Assembly: GCF_003952425.1 (NCBI RefSeq)
Contig: NZ_CP034449.1
Location: 2,728,001-2,792,000, forward strand
Length of the DNA: 64,000 nucleotides
Origin: Mesorhizobium sp. M2A.F.Ca.ET.046.03.2.1
GTDB taxonomy: Bacteria; Pseudomonadota; Alphaproteobacteria; Rhizobiales; Rhizobiaceae
Reading direction: 5' to 3'
The number at the start of each line of letters is the position of its first letter. Position 1 is the first letter of the stretch. The position numbers were made by a program, and so were the translations under genes. The notes below the pieces were generated by a model, which was given only the letters and a program-made list of their open reading frames with translations, did no database searches and was not told where the DNA came from. This document shows positions 36,427 through 44,846 of this stretch, piece by piece.

Positions 36427-36614
36427 CTTCGTCATCCTAGGGCGGAGCAAGGAGCGCAGCGACGCAGCGCAGGCCTAGGATCCATGCCATGACTTTGAAG
36501 TGTTGCAACGGTGCAGAATTCTGCTCCGCTGGCATTCCACGTCTGAGGTAACGGCATGGATCCTAGGGTCTCCGCGACGGAGCTTCGCTCCTGCTTCGCC
36601 CTAGGATGACGAAG
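36427..36614. repeat. 188-bp intergenic repeat, copy 1
   Basis: The reverse complement of this segment aligns over its whole length with 53821-54008; both are 188 bases. The ends are inverted repeats (CTTCGTCATCCTAGGGCG... and ...CGCCCTAGGATGACGAAG), with inner arms around GGATCCATGCC/GGCATGGATCC, so the element is a nested palindrome. It fills most of the 380-base gene-free gap before iolB (36337-36716). Probably a rhizobial mosaic or MITE-like element. Confidence 0.83.
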
Positions 36615-36716
36615 TTTAGAGGCCACGGCCAACACCGAAGGTTTGCGCCGGATTCCTCAGCTGGTGAAATCTCTGGGTCGCCAGCCCGCTGAGCGAACAA
36701 GGACAGGAGAGACAAA

Positions 36717-37529
36717 ATGTCGAAACTCATCGTCAAGGCCGACAGGGGCCACGGCCATGTCGCGCATGTCACGCCGCAAAGCGCCGGCTGGACCTATGTC
36801 GGGTTCGACCTGCATCGGCTGAAGGTGGGCGAGACGGCGTCCGGCAAGACGGGCGACCGCGAGGTTTGCCTGGTCTTCGTTACCGGCAAGGGCAAGGCGA
36901 CCGCCGGCGGCAAGGATCTCGGCCTGCTCGGCGAGCGCATGTCGCCTTTCGAAGGCAAGCCGTGGTCGGTCTATGTGCCGCAAGGCACCGAATGGTCGGT
37001 GACCGCCGACACCGAGCTGGAACTCGCCGTCTGCTCGGCGCCGGGCCTCGGCGGCGGCCTGCCGGTGCGCGTCATCGGGCCGGACGATCTCGGCCAGGAG
37101 GTACGTGGCAAGGGCACCAACACGCGCTACGTCACCAACATCCTGCCCGAGGGCAAGCCGGCGGATTCGCTGCTGGTGGTCGAGGTCATCACGCCCGGCG
37201 GCCACACGTCCAGCTACCCGCCGCACAAGCACGACCAGGACAATCTGCCGGCCGAATCCTACCTGGAAGAGACCTACTATCACCGCCTCAACCCGCCGCA
37301 GGGTTTTGCCTTCCAGCGCGTCTACACCGACGCCGACCGCAACGGCGTGCGCGAGCTGGACGAGGCCATGGCGATCGAGGACGGCGATGTCGTGCTGGTG
37401 CCGAAGGGCTATCACCCCTGCGCGGCCTGCCACGGCTACGACCTCTATTATCTCAACGTCATGGCCGGACCGAAGCGGACGTGGAAATTCCACAACGCGG
37501 CCGAGCACGAATGGCTGATGAAGGCCTGA
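36717..37529 (+). CDS. iolB: 5-deoxy-glucuronate isomerase
   Basis: 270 residues with AGGAGAGACAAA before the ATG. KduI/IolB double cupin: VYVPQGTEWSV in the first half and YPPHKHDQDNLP, LEETYYHRLNPP and LVPKGYHPCAACHGYDLYYLN in the second, giving the metal-binding His and Glu residues. It isomerises 5-deoxy-D-glucuronate to 5-dehydro-2-deoxy-D-gluconate, the IolC substrate. Last of the iol genes; iolA is not in the window. Confidence 0.92.
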   Translation: MSKLIVKADRGHGHVAHVTPQSAGWTYVGFDLHRLKVGETASGKTGDREVCLVFVTGKGKATAGGKDLGLLGERMSPFEGKPWSVYVPQGTEWSVTADTELELAVCSAPGLGGGLPVRVIGPDDLGQEVRGKGTNTRYVTNILPEGKPADSLLVVEVITPGGHTSSYPPHKHDQDNLPAESYLEETYYHRLNPPQGFAFQRVYTDADRNGVRELDEAMAIEDGDVVLVPKGYHPCAACHGYDLYYLNVMAGPKRTWKFHNAAEHEWLMKA

Positions 37530-37650
37530 CCGCGCATTGGTCCAGCCCGGAAAAATCGTCGGCTAACGAGCTTGCGGCTGGACTTGCCTTCGAAAACCCA
37601 TGAAAGCTTCGTCAATCCGTCATGGAAATCACCTATGGCAGCGGTTCCGG

Positions 37651-37748
37651 TGCATGTCGCCGCAAACGCCTTGGCGTTTTGGGACCCACGACTTGCCAAG
37701 ACAATGACTTGAAGCGCGTCGCATGATCCTTCGGGCGCGGCGCGCTTG
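37651..37748. repeat. Composite palindromic repeat, copy 2
   Basis: TGCATGTCGCC...GCGTTTTGGGA...ACGACTTGC followed by TGAAGCGCGTCGC...GCGCGCTTGA repeats the order and spacing of the element at 24732-24837 in the same orientation, with substitutions. It occupies the gap between iolB and the DUF1045 gene. Confidence 0.65.
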
Positions 37749-37761
37749 ACGAGGAACGCCG

Positions 37762-38469
37762 ATGCGATACGCCATCTACTACACACCGGAACAGGACGAG
37801 AAGCTGGCGCGCATTGCCGCCAACTGGCTGGGCCGTGACCCATTCGGGGCGGCGACGCGGCCGGTGGAGGCCGTCGGCGATCTGTCTGCCGCGGAAGTCG
37901 CCTTCCACACCGCCTCGGCCAGGCGCTACGGGTTCCATGCGACGCTGAAGGCGCCATTCCGGCTGGCGCCGAACGAGACCGAAGCCTCGCTGCGGGCCGC
38001 GCTCGACGCTTTCGCCGAGGCGACGCCGCCTGTCGTCATCCCGCGTCTGGTCGTCGGGCAGATCGACGGCTTCTTCGCGCTGGTGCCGGAAACGCGGTTC
38101 GCGCCGCTCAACGACTTCGCCGGCGAGGTGGTGCGCGCCTTCGACAGTTTCCGGGCGCCGCTGACCGAGGCCGAGATCGAGCGACGCAGCCCCGATGCGC
38201 TGAAGCCGGACGAGTTCCGCAACCTCTGCCAATGGGGCTATCCTTACGTCTTCGACACGTTCCGCTTCCACATGACGCTGTCGGGGCGCGTCGGGCCGGA
38301 GGAGAGCCCGCGTCTTCGCGCGGCGATCGACGGCCTGTTCGCCGACGTGCTGCGGCAGCCGGTGCCGGTCGATGCGCTGACCTTGTTCGTCGAAAGCGAG
38401 CCTGGCGCCCCGTTCATGGTGCTTTCGCACCACGCGCTTGGCCGTGGCCAGGCCCGCAAGACAGCTTGA
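37762..38469 (+). CDS. DUF1045 phosphonate-metabolism-associated protein (2H phosphoesterase-like)
   Basis: 235 residues with GAGGAACGCCG before the ATG. Two 2H-type motifs are visible: YGFHATLKAPF and FRFHMTLSGRV, the pair of H-x-T/S residues expected for a 2H phosphoesterase. DUF1045 genes travel with phnM and phnN in rhizobial C-P lyase loci. Here phnM follows after 36 bases. A role in hydrolysing cyclic phosphate intermediates is inferred from the fold. Confidence 0.84.
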   Translation: MRYAIYYTPEQDEKLARIAANWLGRDPFGAATRPVEAVGDLSAAEVAFHTASARRYGFHATLKAPFRLAPNETEASLRAALDAFAEATPPVVIPRLVVGQIDGFFALVPETRFAPLNDFAGEVVRAFDSFRAPLTEAEIERRSPDALKPDEFRNLCQWGYPYVFDTFRFHMTLSGRVGPEESPRLRAAIDGLFADVLRQPVPVDALTLFVESEPGAPFMVLSHHALGRGQARKTA

Positions 38470-38505
38470 TTTGATTGCCGACCGCTCGAGATAGGACCGC
38501 CTGAG

Positions 38506-39645
38506 ATGACCGCCGAAACCGTTCTCACCAATACCCGCATCGTGCTGCCCGACGAGATCGTCGAGGGCTCGCTTCTGTTGCGCGACGGCCTGATCGCCGC
38601 CGTCGAGCCGGGCGCTGCCCGCACCGGCGAGGATATGGGCGGCGACTACATCATCCCGGGCCTCGTCGAGCTGCACACCGATCACCTCGAAGGGCATTAC
38701 GCGCCACGCCCGAAAGTGCGCTGGAACCCGATCGCCGCCGTGCTTGCCCATGATGCCCAGGTGGCGACCGCCGGCATCACCACCGTGCTCGACGCCCTGC
38801 GCGTCGGCATGGACGAGGACGCCGACCTGAAATCCGACGATGTGCGCAAGCTGGCCGATGCGATCGAAGATAGCGTGCGCCAGGATCGGCTCAGGGCCGA
38901 CCATTTCATCCATTTGCGCTGCGAGGTCTCGGCGCCGGACTGCCTCGAGGCTTTCGCCAATTTCGAGACTGACGACAGGGTGAAGCTCGCCTCGCTGATG
39001 GATCACGCGCCCGGACAGCGCCAGTTCGTCAATCTCGAGACCTATGCCTATTACTACCAGCGCAAGCTGAAGCTGACCGACCGCGACTTCCAGAAATTCT
39101 GCGAGAAGCGAATGGCGGAATCGGCCCGCAATTCCGGCCCGAACCGGGTTTTCATCTCGGCCGCCTGCCGCGAGCGCGGCATCGTGCTGGCCAGCCATGA
39201 CGATGCAACCGCCGGCCATGTCGACGAGGCGATCGAGCAGGGCGTGCGCGTCGCCGAGTTCCCGACGACGGAAGAAGCGGCCAAGGCCTCCAAGGCGGCG
39301 GGTCTCGGCGTGCTGATGGGTGCGCCGAACGTCATGCGCGGCGCCTCGCATTCCGGCAATGTCTCGGCGCGCACGCTTGCCGCCGACGGCCTGCTCGACA
39401 TCCTGTCGTCCGACTACATCCCCTTCAGCCTGATCCAGTCGGCCTTCTTCCTCGGCGATGTCGTCGAAGGGATTTCGCTGCCCCAGGCTGTAGCGATGGT
39501 CTCGAAGAACCCGGCCGAAGCGGTCGGCCTCGCCGACCGCGGCGTCATCGAGCCTGGCCGCCGCGCCGATCTGGTGCGCGTGCGCGTCGACGACCATGTG
39601 CCGGTCGTGCGCACCGTGTGGCGCCAGGGCCGCCGGGTCGCATGA
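38506..39645 (+). CDS. phnM: Alpha-D-ribose 1-methylphosphonate 5-triphosphate diphosphatase
   Basis: 379 residues. Amidohydrolase-superfamily metal site ELHTDHLEGH near residue 50, with later ASHDDATAGHVDEA and SDYIPFSLIQSAFFL as in PhnM. It removes diphosphate from the ribose 1-phosphonate 5-triphosphate intermediate of the C-P lyase pathway. Its stop overlaps the phnN start (ATGA). The C-P lyase core genes phnGHIJ are not in the window. Confidence 0.88.
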   Translation: MTAETVLTNTRIVLPDEIVEGSLLLRDGLIAAVEPGAARTGEDMGGDYIIPGLVELHTDHLEGHYAPRPKVRWNPIAAVLAHDAQVATAGITTVLDALRVGMDEDADLKSDDVRKLADAIEDSVRQDRLRADHFIHLRCEVSAPDCLEAFANFETDDRVKLASLMDHAPGQRQFVNLETYAYYYQRKLKLTDRDFQKFCEKRMAESARNSGPNRVFISAACRERGIVLASHDDATAGHVDEAIEQGVRVAEFPTTEEAAKASKAAGLGVLMGAPNVMRGASHSGNVSARTLAADGLLDILSSDYIPFSLIQSAFFLGDVVEGISLPQAVAMVSKNPAEAVGLADRGVIEPGRRADLVRVRVDDHVPVVRTVWRQGRRVA

Positions 39646-40268
39646 TGGTCTCGGCCCTCATCGAGCGCGAGCTGGCCGATAGCCTGCCGATCCGCAACGG
39701 CGTCTTCGTCGCGGTGGTCGGCCCGAGCGGTGCCGGCAAGGATACGGTGATCGGCTACGCCAAGCAGCGTTTTGCCGGTGAGACGCGGCTGGAATTCGTG
39801 CGCCGCGTCATCACCCGGCCAAGTGACACCGCAAGCGAGGATCACGACACGCTGGCGGATGCCGCCTTCGCGGAAGCCGAGGCAGACGGCGCCTTCTCGC
39901 TGTGCTGGGACGCGCACGGCCTGCGCTACGGCCTGCCGGCCGATGTCGACTGGGCCGTGGCGAACGGCCATGTCGCCGTGGCGAATGTCTCCCGCGCGGT
40001 CATCCCGGCGCTGCGCGAACGCTACGCCAACCTGGCCGTGGTCGAGATCACCGCCACGCCGGAGATCCTCGCCGAGCGGCTGGCGGCGCGCGGCCGCGAA
40101 TCGCGCGGCGAAGTGCTTGCCCGCCTGGCGCGCAGCGCCAGCGTCAAGCTGACCGGGCCGGACGTCACCTCGATCGACAACAGCGGCGACAAGGAGCTCG
40201 CCGGCGAACGCTTCGCCGAGGTGCTGCGCAAGGCGATGGCGTTTTCCGGTCTGTCGGACATGATTTAA
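39642..40268 (+). CDS. phnN: Ribose 1,5-bisphosphate phosphokinase
   Basis: 208 residues; the ATG at 39642 overlaps the phnM stop by four bases and a second ATG follows at once. P-loop GPSGAGKDT at 27-35, then guanylate-kinase-like segments RRVITRPSDTASEDHD and FSLCWDAHGLRYGLP. It phosphorylates ribose 1,5-bisphosphate to PRPP at the end of phosphonate degradation. Confidence 0.88.
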   Translation: MMVSALIERELADSLPIRNGVFVAVVGPSGAGKDTVIGYAKQRFAGETRLEFVRRVITRPSDTASEDHDTLADAAFAEAEADGAFSLCWDAHGLRYGLPADVDWAVANGHVAVANVSRAVIPALRERYANLAVVEITATPEILAERLAARGRESRGEVLARLARSASVKLTGPDVTSIDNSGDKELAGERFAEVLRKAMAFSGLSDMI

Positions 40269-40448
40269 GCGCCTTCCCTTCTCCCCCTTGTGGGAGCAGG
40301 TGGCTGCGAAGCGGCCGGATGAAGGGTGCTGGAAGGAATGAAGCGCTGGCGGTTGGGCACAACGGTGCTGCCAGGCGAACGCCATTGCCCAGCTGGAACA
40401 CCCCTCATCCGTCTCGGCGCTTCGCGCCGATCCGAGAAGGAGAGGCGC
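40269..40448. repeat. Intergenic repeat between phnN and the amino-acid transporter
   Basis: CTTCTCCCCCTTGTGGGAG near 40278 resembles the left end of the 35013 repeat, and CTCATCCG-TCTCGGCGCTTCGCGCCGA-TCCGAGAAGGAGAG near 40405-40447 forms a hairpin with inner CGGCGCTTCGCGCCG. It separates two convergent units (phnN on +, the transporter on -) and may act as a bidirectional terminator. Confidence 0.55.
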
Positions 40449-41267
40449 CTACTTGTTGAAGTTGGCGATGAACTGCTTGAACTGCGGCGTCGGCGGCCTG
40501 GCGAACATCTCCTTCGGCTCGCCGACCGAATCCACCTCGCCCTTGTGCAGGAACATCACCTTGCTCGACACGTCGCGGGCGAAGCCCATTTCGTGGGTGA
40601 CGACGAGCATGGTGCGCCCTTCCTCGGCAAGCGAGCGCATGACGCGCAGCACCTCGCCGACCAGTTCCGGATCGAGCGCCGATGTCGGCTCGTCGAACAG
40701 CATCACCTTGGGGTTCATCGCCAGGGCGCGGGCAATTGCCGCGCGCTGCTGCTGGCCGCCCGACATATGCGGCGGATAGTAGTTGCGGCGCTCCCATATG
40801 CCGACGCGCTTCAGCAAGGCCTCGGCCTGCTCCAGGCACTCGGCGCGCGGCCGCTTCAAAACATGCGTCGGCGCGGCGACGAGGTTTTCCAGCACGGTCA
40901 TGTGCGACCAGAGATTGAAGCTCTGGAAGACCATGGCGAGGTTGGCGCGAATCCGTTCCACCTGGCGGATGTCGGCCGGCATCTGATGGCCGTCGCGGCT
41001 TCGCTTCATCTTGATCAGCTCGCCGTCGACCCGCACCTCGCCGGAGTCAGGGGTCTCCAGCAGGTTGATGCAGCGAAGCATCGTGCTCTTGCCGGACCCG
41101 GAGGAGCCGAGGATGGAAATCACGTCGCCCTTGTGGGCTTCCAGCGAAATGCCCTTGAGCACCTCGTGATCGCCAAAGCATTTGCGCAGGTCCTTGACGC
41201 TGATGGCAGGCGTCACTCCGGAGGACGGTGCTGCTTTCGCGGCAGCGGCGACATTTGCCGACATCAC
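40449..41267 (-). CDS. Polar amino-acid ABC transporter ATPase (HisP type)
   Basis: 272 residues. Walker A GSSGSGKST, signature MSGGQQQRAAIARA, Walker B VMLFDEPTSALDPE, and the HisP-type segment VFQSFNLWSHMTVLENL. It overlaps the preceding permease gene by four bases. Last of the four-gene operon 43683-40449, likely for basic amino acids or opines such as octopine/nopaline. Confidence 0.88.
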   Translation of the reverse strand: MMSANVAAAAKAAPSSGVTPAISVKDLRKCFGDHEVLKGISLEAHKGDVISILGSSGSGKSTMLRCINLLETPDSGEVRVDGELIKMKRSRDGHQMPADIRQVERIRANLAMVFQSFNLWSHMTVLENLVAAPTHVLKRPRAECLEQAEALLKRVGIWERRNYYPPHMSGGQQQRAAIARALAMNPKVMLFDEPTSALDPELVGEVLRVMRSLAEEGRTMLVVTHEMGFARDVSSKVMFLHKGEVDSVGEPKEMFARPPTPQFKQFIANFNK

Positions 41268-42001
41268 AACACCTCCGGTACGGGTTTGATTTGCTGACTC
41301 TGCTCGGGCGGCGGCCGCAGATGCGGCGACAGCCGGTATTCGACCCAGGCGAACAGCCGGGCGATCGACAGGTTGAGCAGCAGGTAGATCACGCCGGCGC
41401 AGGTCAGCACCTCGATCGGCCGGAACGTGTCGTGCTGGATCTTCTGCGCCGTTCCCATCATCTCCATGATCGTGACCACCGAGGCGAGCGCGGTCGCCTT
41501 GGTCATCAGGATGATTTCGGTCGAATAGGCCGGCAGAGCGAGCCGCAGCGCGATCGGGAGCGTGACGAGGCGGAAACGGGTGAAGGCCGACATGCCGAAC
41601 GCCTTGGCCGCCTCGATCTGTCCGACCGGCACCGCCCGCAGCGCGCCGCGGAATATCTCGCTCTCATAGGCGGCCGTGTTCAAGGCCATAGCGACGATCG
41701 TGCAATACATCGGATCGCGCAGGATCGGCCACAGGATCGAGCTGTGGCGGACGAAGTCGAACTGGGAGAGGCCGAAATAGATCAAATAGAGCTGCACCAG
41801 AAGCGGCGAGCCACGGAAGATGAAGACATAGGCGCGGGTGAAATATTCGCCCAATCTGTAGCCGGAAGCCCGCAGCCAGGTCAGGCCGGTGGCGATGATC
41901 AGCCCGAAGGCGATGCCGAAGAACCAGATCTCGAGCGTCAGCGGCAGCGCCTTCAGCACGCTCCACATGGTGGGAAGGTAGAAGTCGAGATCCACCGCCA
42001 C
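41264..42001 (-). CDS. Polar amino-acid ABC transporter permease (HisM type)
   Basis: 245 residues, with five predicted membrane segments and the EAA loop GQIEAAKAFGMSAFTRFRLV of the HisMQ family. The N-terminal FYLPTMWSVLKALPLTLEIW is typical of HisM/OccM. It starts one base after the partner permease stop and overlaps the ATPase gene. Confidence 0.86.
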   Translation of the reverse strand: MAVDLDFYLPTMWSVLKALPLTLEIWFFGIAFGLIIATGLTWLRASGYRLGEYFTRAYVFIFRGSPLLVQLYLIYFGLSQFDFVRHSSILWPILRDPMYCTIVAMALNTAAYESEIFRGALRAVPVGQIEAAKAFGMSAFTRFRLVTLPIALRLALPAYSTEIILMTKATALASVVTIMEMMGTAQKIQHDTFRPIEVLTCAGVIYLLLNLSIARLFAWVEYRLSPHLRPPPEQSQQIKPVPEVL

Positions 42002-42002
42002 C

Positions 42003-42749
42003 TCACTTCGGCCGCGTGAAACTGCGCGAGGTGTAACGCTCGGCCTTTTCGAAGATCGGCGTCGAGATCGAGGTCATCACCAGGTAAAGGATGCCAGCGA
42101 CCGTGTAGAAAAGCAGCGAATGATGCGTCGAACGCGCGGCCTTGTTCGCGGTGAGCATCAGCTCCGCGACGCCGGTGACCGAGATCAGCGCCGAATCCTT
42201 GATGGTCAATTGCCAGACATTGCCCAGCCCCGGCACGGCGAGGCGCAGCACCTGGGGCACGATCACGAGGCGAAACCGCAGCCAGGCCGACATGCCGTAG
42301 GCGCGCGCCGCCTCCAGCTCGCCGCGGTGGATCGCCAGGAACGAGCCGCGAAAAACCTCGGCCTGGTAGGCGCCGGAAATGATGCCGACCGCAAGCACGC
42401 CGCCGAGGAAGCTCGGCATGTTCAGGATGTCGGTCGAGCCGATCGATCCGGTCGACCGCGCCACACCGGTCAGCACCTGCGTGCCGCCATAGTAGAACAG
42501 GTAGATGATCAGAAGTTCCGGTTCGCCGCGGAAGACGGTGGTGTAGCTCTCGCCGATGAACCTCAATCCGCCGCGATGCGAGAGCTTGGCCGCAGCCACC
42601 AGTGAGCCCAGCGCAGCACCAATCAGCATCGAGACGACGGTGACGGCGAGCGTCCAGGCGATGCCCCAGAGCAGTTGCACGCCCCAGCCGGCGGCCAGCA
42701 GCTCATAGGCCGTCGAAAACTGCGCCTGCAGATCGTTGAGAAACTCCAC
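42003..42749 (-). CDS. Polar amino-acid ABC transporter permease (HisQ type)
   Basis: 248 residues. EAA loop GELEAARAYGMSAWLRFRLV, with FRGEPELLIIYLFYYGG in the region where HisQ carries FRGTPLLVQ-like sequence. Forms the heterodimeric channel with the HisM-type subunit encoded next. Separated from the binding-protein gene by 76 bases holding a strong hairpin. Confidence 0.86.
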   Translation of the reverse strand: MEFLNDLQAQFSTAYELLAAGWGVQLLWGIAWTLAVTVVSMLIGAALGSLVAAAKLSHRGGLRFIGESYTTVFRGEPELLIIYLFYYGGTQVLTGVARSTGSIGSTDILNMPSFLGGVLAVGIISGAYQAEVFRGSFLAIHRGELEAARAYGMSAWLRFRLVIVPQVLRLAVPGLGNVWQLTIKDSALISVTGVAELMLTANKAARSTHHSLLFYTVAGILYLVMTSISTPIFEKAERYTSRSFTRPK

Positions 42750-42791
42750 GTACGCCTTCCTTCCCGGCGACGGTTCCTTGTCTCAGTGCAA

Positions 42792-42819
42792 AACGGGAGC
42801 AGCCTTGGCTGCTCCCGTT
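42792..42819 (-). promoter_or_regulatory. Intercistronic hairpin after the amino-acid binding-protein gene
   Basis: AACGGGAGCAGCC and GGCTGCTCCCGTT form a perfect 13-bp inverted repeat with a two-base centre, seven bases downstream of the binding-protein stop on the minus strand. No clear T-tract follows, so it is more likely to protect the upstream message or partly terminate than to end the operon. Confidence 0.7.
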
Positions 42820-42825
42820 GCGACA

Positions 42826-43683
42826 TCACTTGGTAATGTCGATCTTGAACCACTGCATGGAGTATTTTGACACCGAGCCGTCGTCGAGCGCGGCCTTGAG
42901 TGCCTTGTTGTAAATGTCCTGCAGGTCCTTGTCGCTCTTGCGGAAGGCGGCGCCGATGCCCGGCCCGAGGATCGGACCACCCTTGAATTGCGGCCCGACG
43001 AATTCCAGGTCCTTGGCGTCGGGCTTGGCCAGCGTGCCGAGGAAATAGGTGGTGTCGGCGAAGGCCACGTCGATGCGGCCCGCCATCAGGTCGAGGTCGT
43101 GCTCGTCGGTGGTCTTGTATTCATGGACGTTGGCGACGTCCTTCAGATATTTGTCGGCGAAGGTCGCCTCGGTGGTCGAGACCTGCAGGCCGACATTCTT
43201 GCCGGTGAGCTCCTTGCGCAGCGTGTCGAGCGCCGCCTTGGATTCGGCGTCGTCCTTCGACAAATCGATCATCTTGCCTTTGTTGGACAGGTTGGCCAGC
43301 GGGCCGTTCTTGTCGGCCAGGAAGGCCACCGGCGACGAGGCATAAGGGATCGAGAAGTCGATCGTTTTCATGCGCTCCTCGGTGATCGACATGCCGTCCA
43401 TGACGATGTCGAACTTGCCTGCGGTGAGGCCCGGAATGACGCCGTCCCAATCCTGCGCGACGATGTTGCATTCGAGCTTGGCGCGGGCGCAGACATCGTT
43501 GAGGATATCCACCTCAAAGCCGACGATCTTGCCGCTGGCATCGGTCTGATTCCAGGGGGCATAGGAGCCCTCCATGGCGACGGAAACGGTCTTCCAGTCC
43601 TTGGCCAGTGCCGGGGTCGAGCAGGTCAACGCCAGCGCCGCGAGCGCGATCCAACCTGATGATGTCACTGTAGTTACTCCCAT
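42826..43683 (-). CDS. Polar amino-acid ABC transporter substrate-binding protein
   Basis: 285 residues from the ATG at 43683; a GTG at 43668, eight bases after GGGAG, is a good alternative. Signal peptide ends near STPALAK. Mature protein is a type II periplasmic binding protein of the basic amino-acid type: VSVAMEGSYAPWNQTDASGK, GFEVDILNDVCARAKLECN, WDGVIPGLTAGKFDIVMDGM, and SITEERMKTIDFSIPYASSP. Ligand probably arginine, ornithine, histidine or an opine. Confidence 0.86.
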   Translation of the reverse strand: MGVTTVTSSGWIALAALALTCSTPALAKDWKTVSVAMEGSYAPWNQTDASGKIVGFEVDILNDVCARAKLECNIVAQDWDGVIPGLTAGKFDIVMDGMSITEERMKTIDFSIPYASSPVAFLADKNGPLANLSNKGKMIDLSKDDAESKAALDTLRKELTGKNVGLQVSTTEATFADKYLKDVANVHEYKTTDEHDLDLMAGRIDVAFADTTYFLGTLAKPDAKDLEFVGPQFKGGPILGPGIGAAFRKSDKDLQDIYNKALKAALDDGSVSKYSMQWFKIDITK

Positions 43684-43850
43684 TTTTGTTCTTGGAATGC
43701 TCAGATACCAACTGCTTAGCCCAGCCCCGATTCGCCGACAAGGGCTGTTTTCCGGTTCACGGGTTGTTGCAATTCGTCGACGAATCCGCACGCGCCCGGC
43801 GTCTCATCCGCGAGCATCGATCCAATCAGGCCGTTGTCCGAAGAGCGAGA

Positions 43851-44846
43851 TTACTCCGCCGGCGCGCCGGCAACGTTCTGGCGCGTCGCTTCGATCATGC
43901 GGCGCCGGGCGCGGAAGACGCCCCATTGCTGGTCGACCAGCACGCCGATCAGGATGACGCCGCCCATTACCGCGAAATTGAGCGATGAGGGGATGCCGAG
44001 CAGGTTGACGAGGTTCTGCAGTTCCTGCAGCAGCACAGTTCCGAGCAGGACTCCGACCAGCGAGCCCTCGCCGCCGCGCAGCGAGAAGCCGCCGAGCACC
44101 GCCGCGGCGATGGCGTAGAGTTCATAGAACTGGCCGTGGCTCGCCGGCGAGATCGAGCGCGTGTACATGGCGAAATAGATCGCCGACAGCGCCGTCAGCA
44201 CGCCGCAGATGACATAGGCCGCGATGATGATCCGGCCGGTGCGGATGCCGGAATATTTCGCCGCCTCCTCGTTCTTGCCGATGGCGTAGAGATAGCGGCC
44301 GAACACCGAGCGGTGCAGCACCACCCACATGACAATGGCAATGACGATCAGTGCGATGAAGGAGTTCGGCAAGCCGTAGGAGCGGCCCGCGGTCAGGAAT
44401 TCGAGCGTCGGGAAATTCTGCCCGAAGGCAAAGCCCGCCGTACCATCGGCGGTGTAGAAACGCGCCACGCCGCGATAGATCAAGAGGCCGCACAGCGTCA
44501 CCACGAAGGGCTGCAATTTCAGCCTTGTGATCAGCCAGCCATGCACGAAGCCGATGACGGCGCCGAGCACGATGATCACCACGAAGGCCAGCGGCCAGTC
44601 CAGTTCGCGGACAGCGATGAAGTCGATGAACAGGGTGCCGAGCAGCGCGATCAGCGAGCCGACCGACAATTCGATGCCGCCGGTGATGATGACGAAGGCC
44701 TGACCGATCGACAGGATGCCGAACAGCGCGACGAGGTTGGAGGTGTTGGCGAGATTGATCGCCGACAGGAAGCGCGGATTAATGGCCGTCACCACCGCGC
44801 CGACCACCAGGATCAGGATCAGCAGGCCGAGATCTTTCTTGCTCAT
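43851..44846 (-). CDS. Ribose-type ABC transporter permease (system B)
   Basis: 331 residues, RbsC family: GQAFVIITGGIELSVGSLIA and AAVLGGFSLRGGEGSLVGVL. About ten membrane segments. The start overlaps the ATPase stop by four bases. Third and last gene of system B (47477-43851). Confidence 0.87.
   Translation of the reverse strand: MSKKDLGLLILILVVGAVVTAINPRFLSAINLANTSNLVALFGILSIGQAFVIITGGIELSVGSLIALLGTLFIDFIAVRELDWPLAFVVIIVLGAVIGFVHGWLITRLKLQPFVVTLCGLLIYRGVARFYTADGTAGFAFGQNFPTLEFLTAGRSYGLPNSFIALIVIAIVMWVVLHRSVFGRYLYAIGKNEEAAKYSGIRTGRIIIAAYVICGVLTALSAIYFAMYTRSISPASHGQFYELYAIAAAVLGGFSLRGGEGSLVGVLLGTVLLQELQNLVNLLGIPSSLNFAVMGGVILIGVLVDQQWGVFRARRRMIEATRQNVAGAPAE

Noticed and set aside
37633..39597. 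Long antisense frame opposite DUF1045 and phnM
   Set aside because: Same high-GC artefact. Both sense genes have family motifs and ribosome sites.
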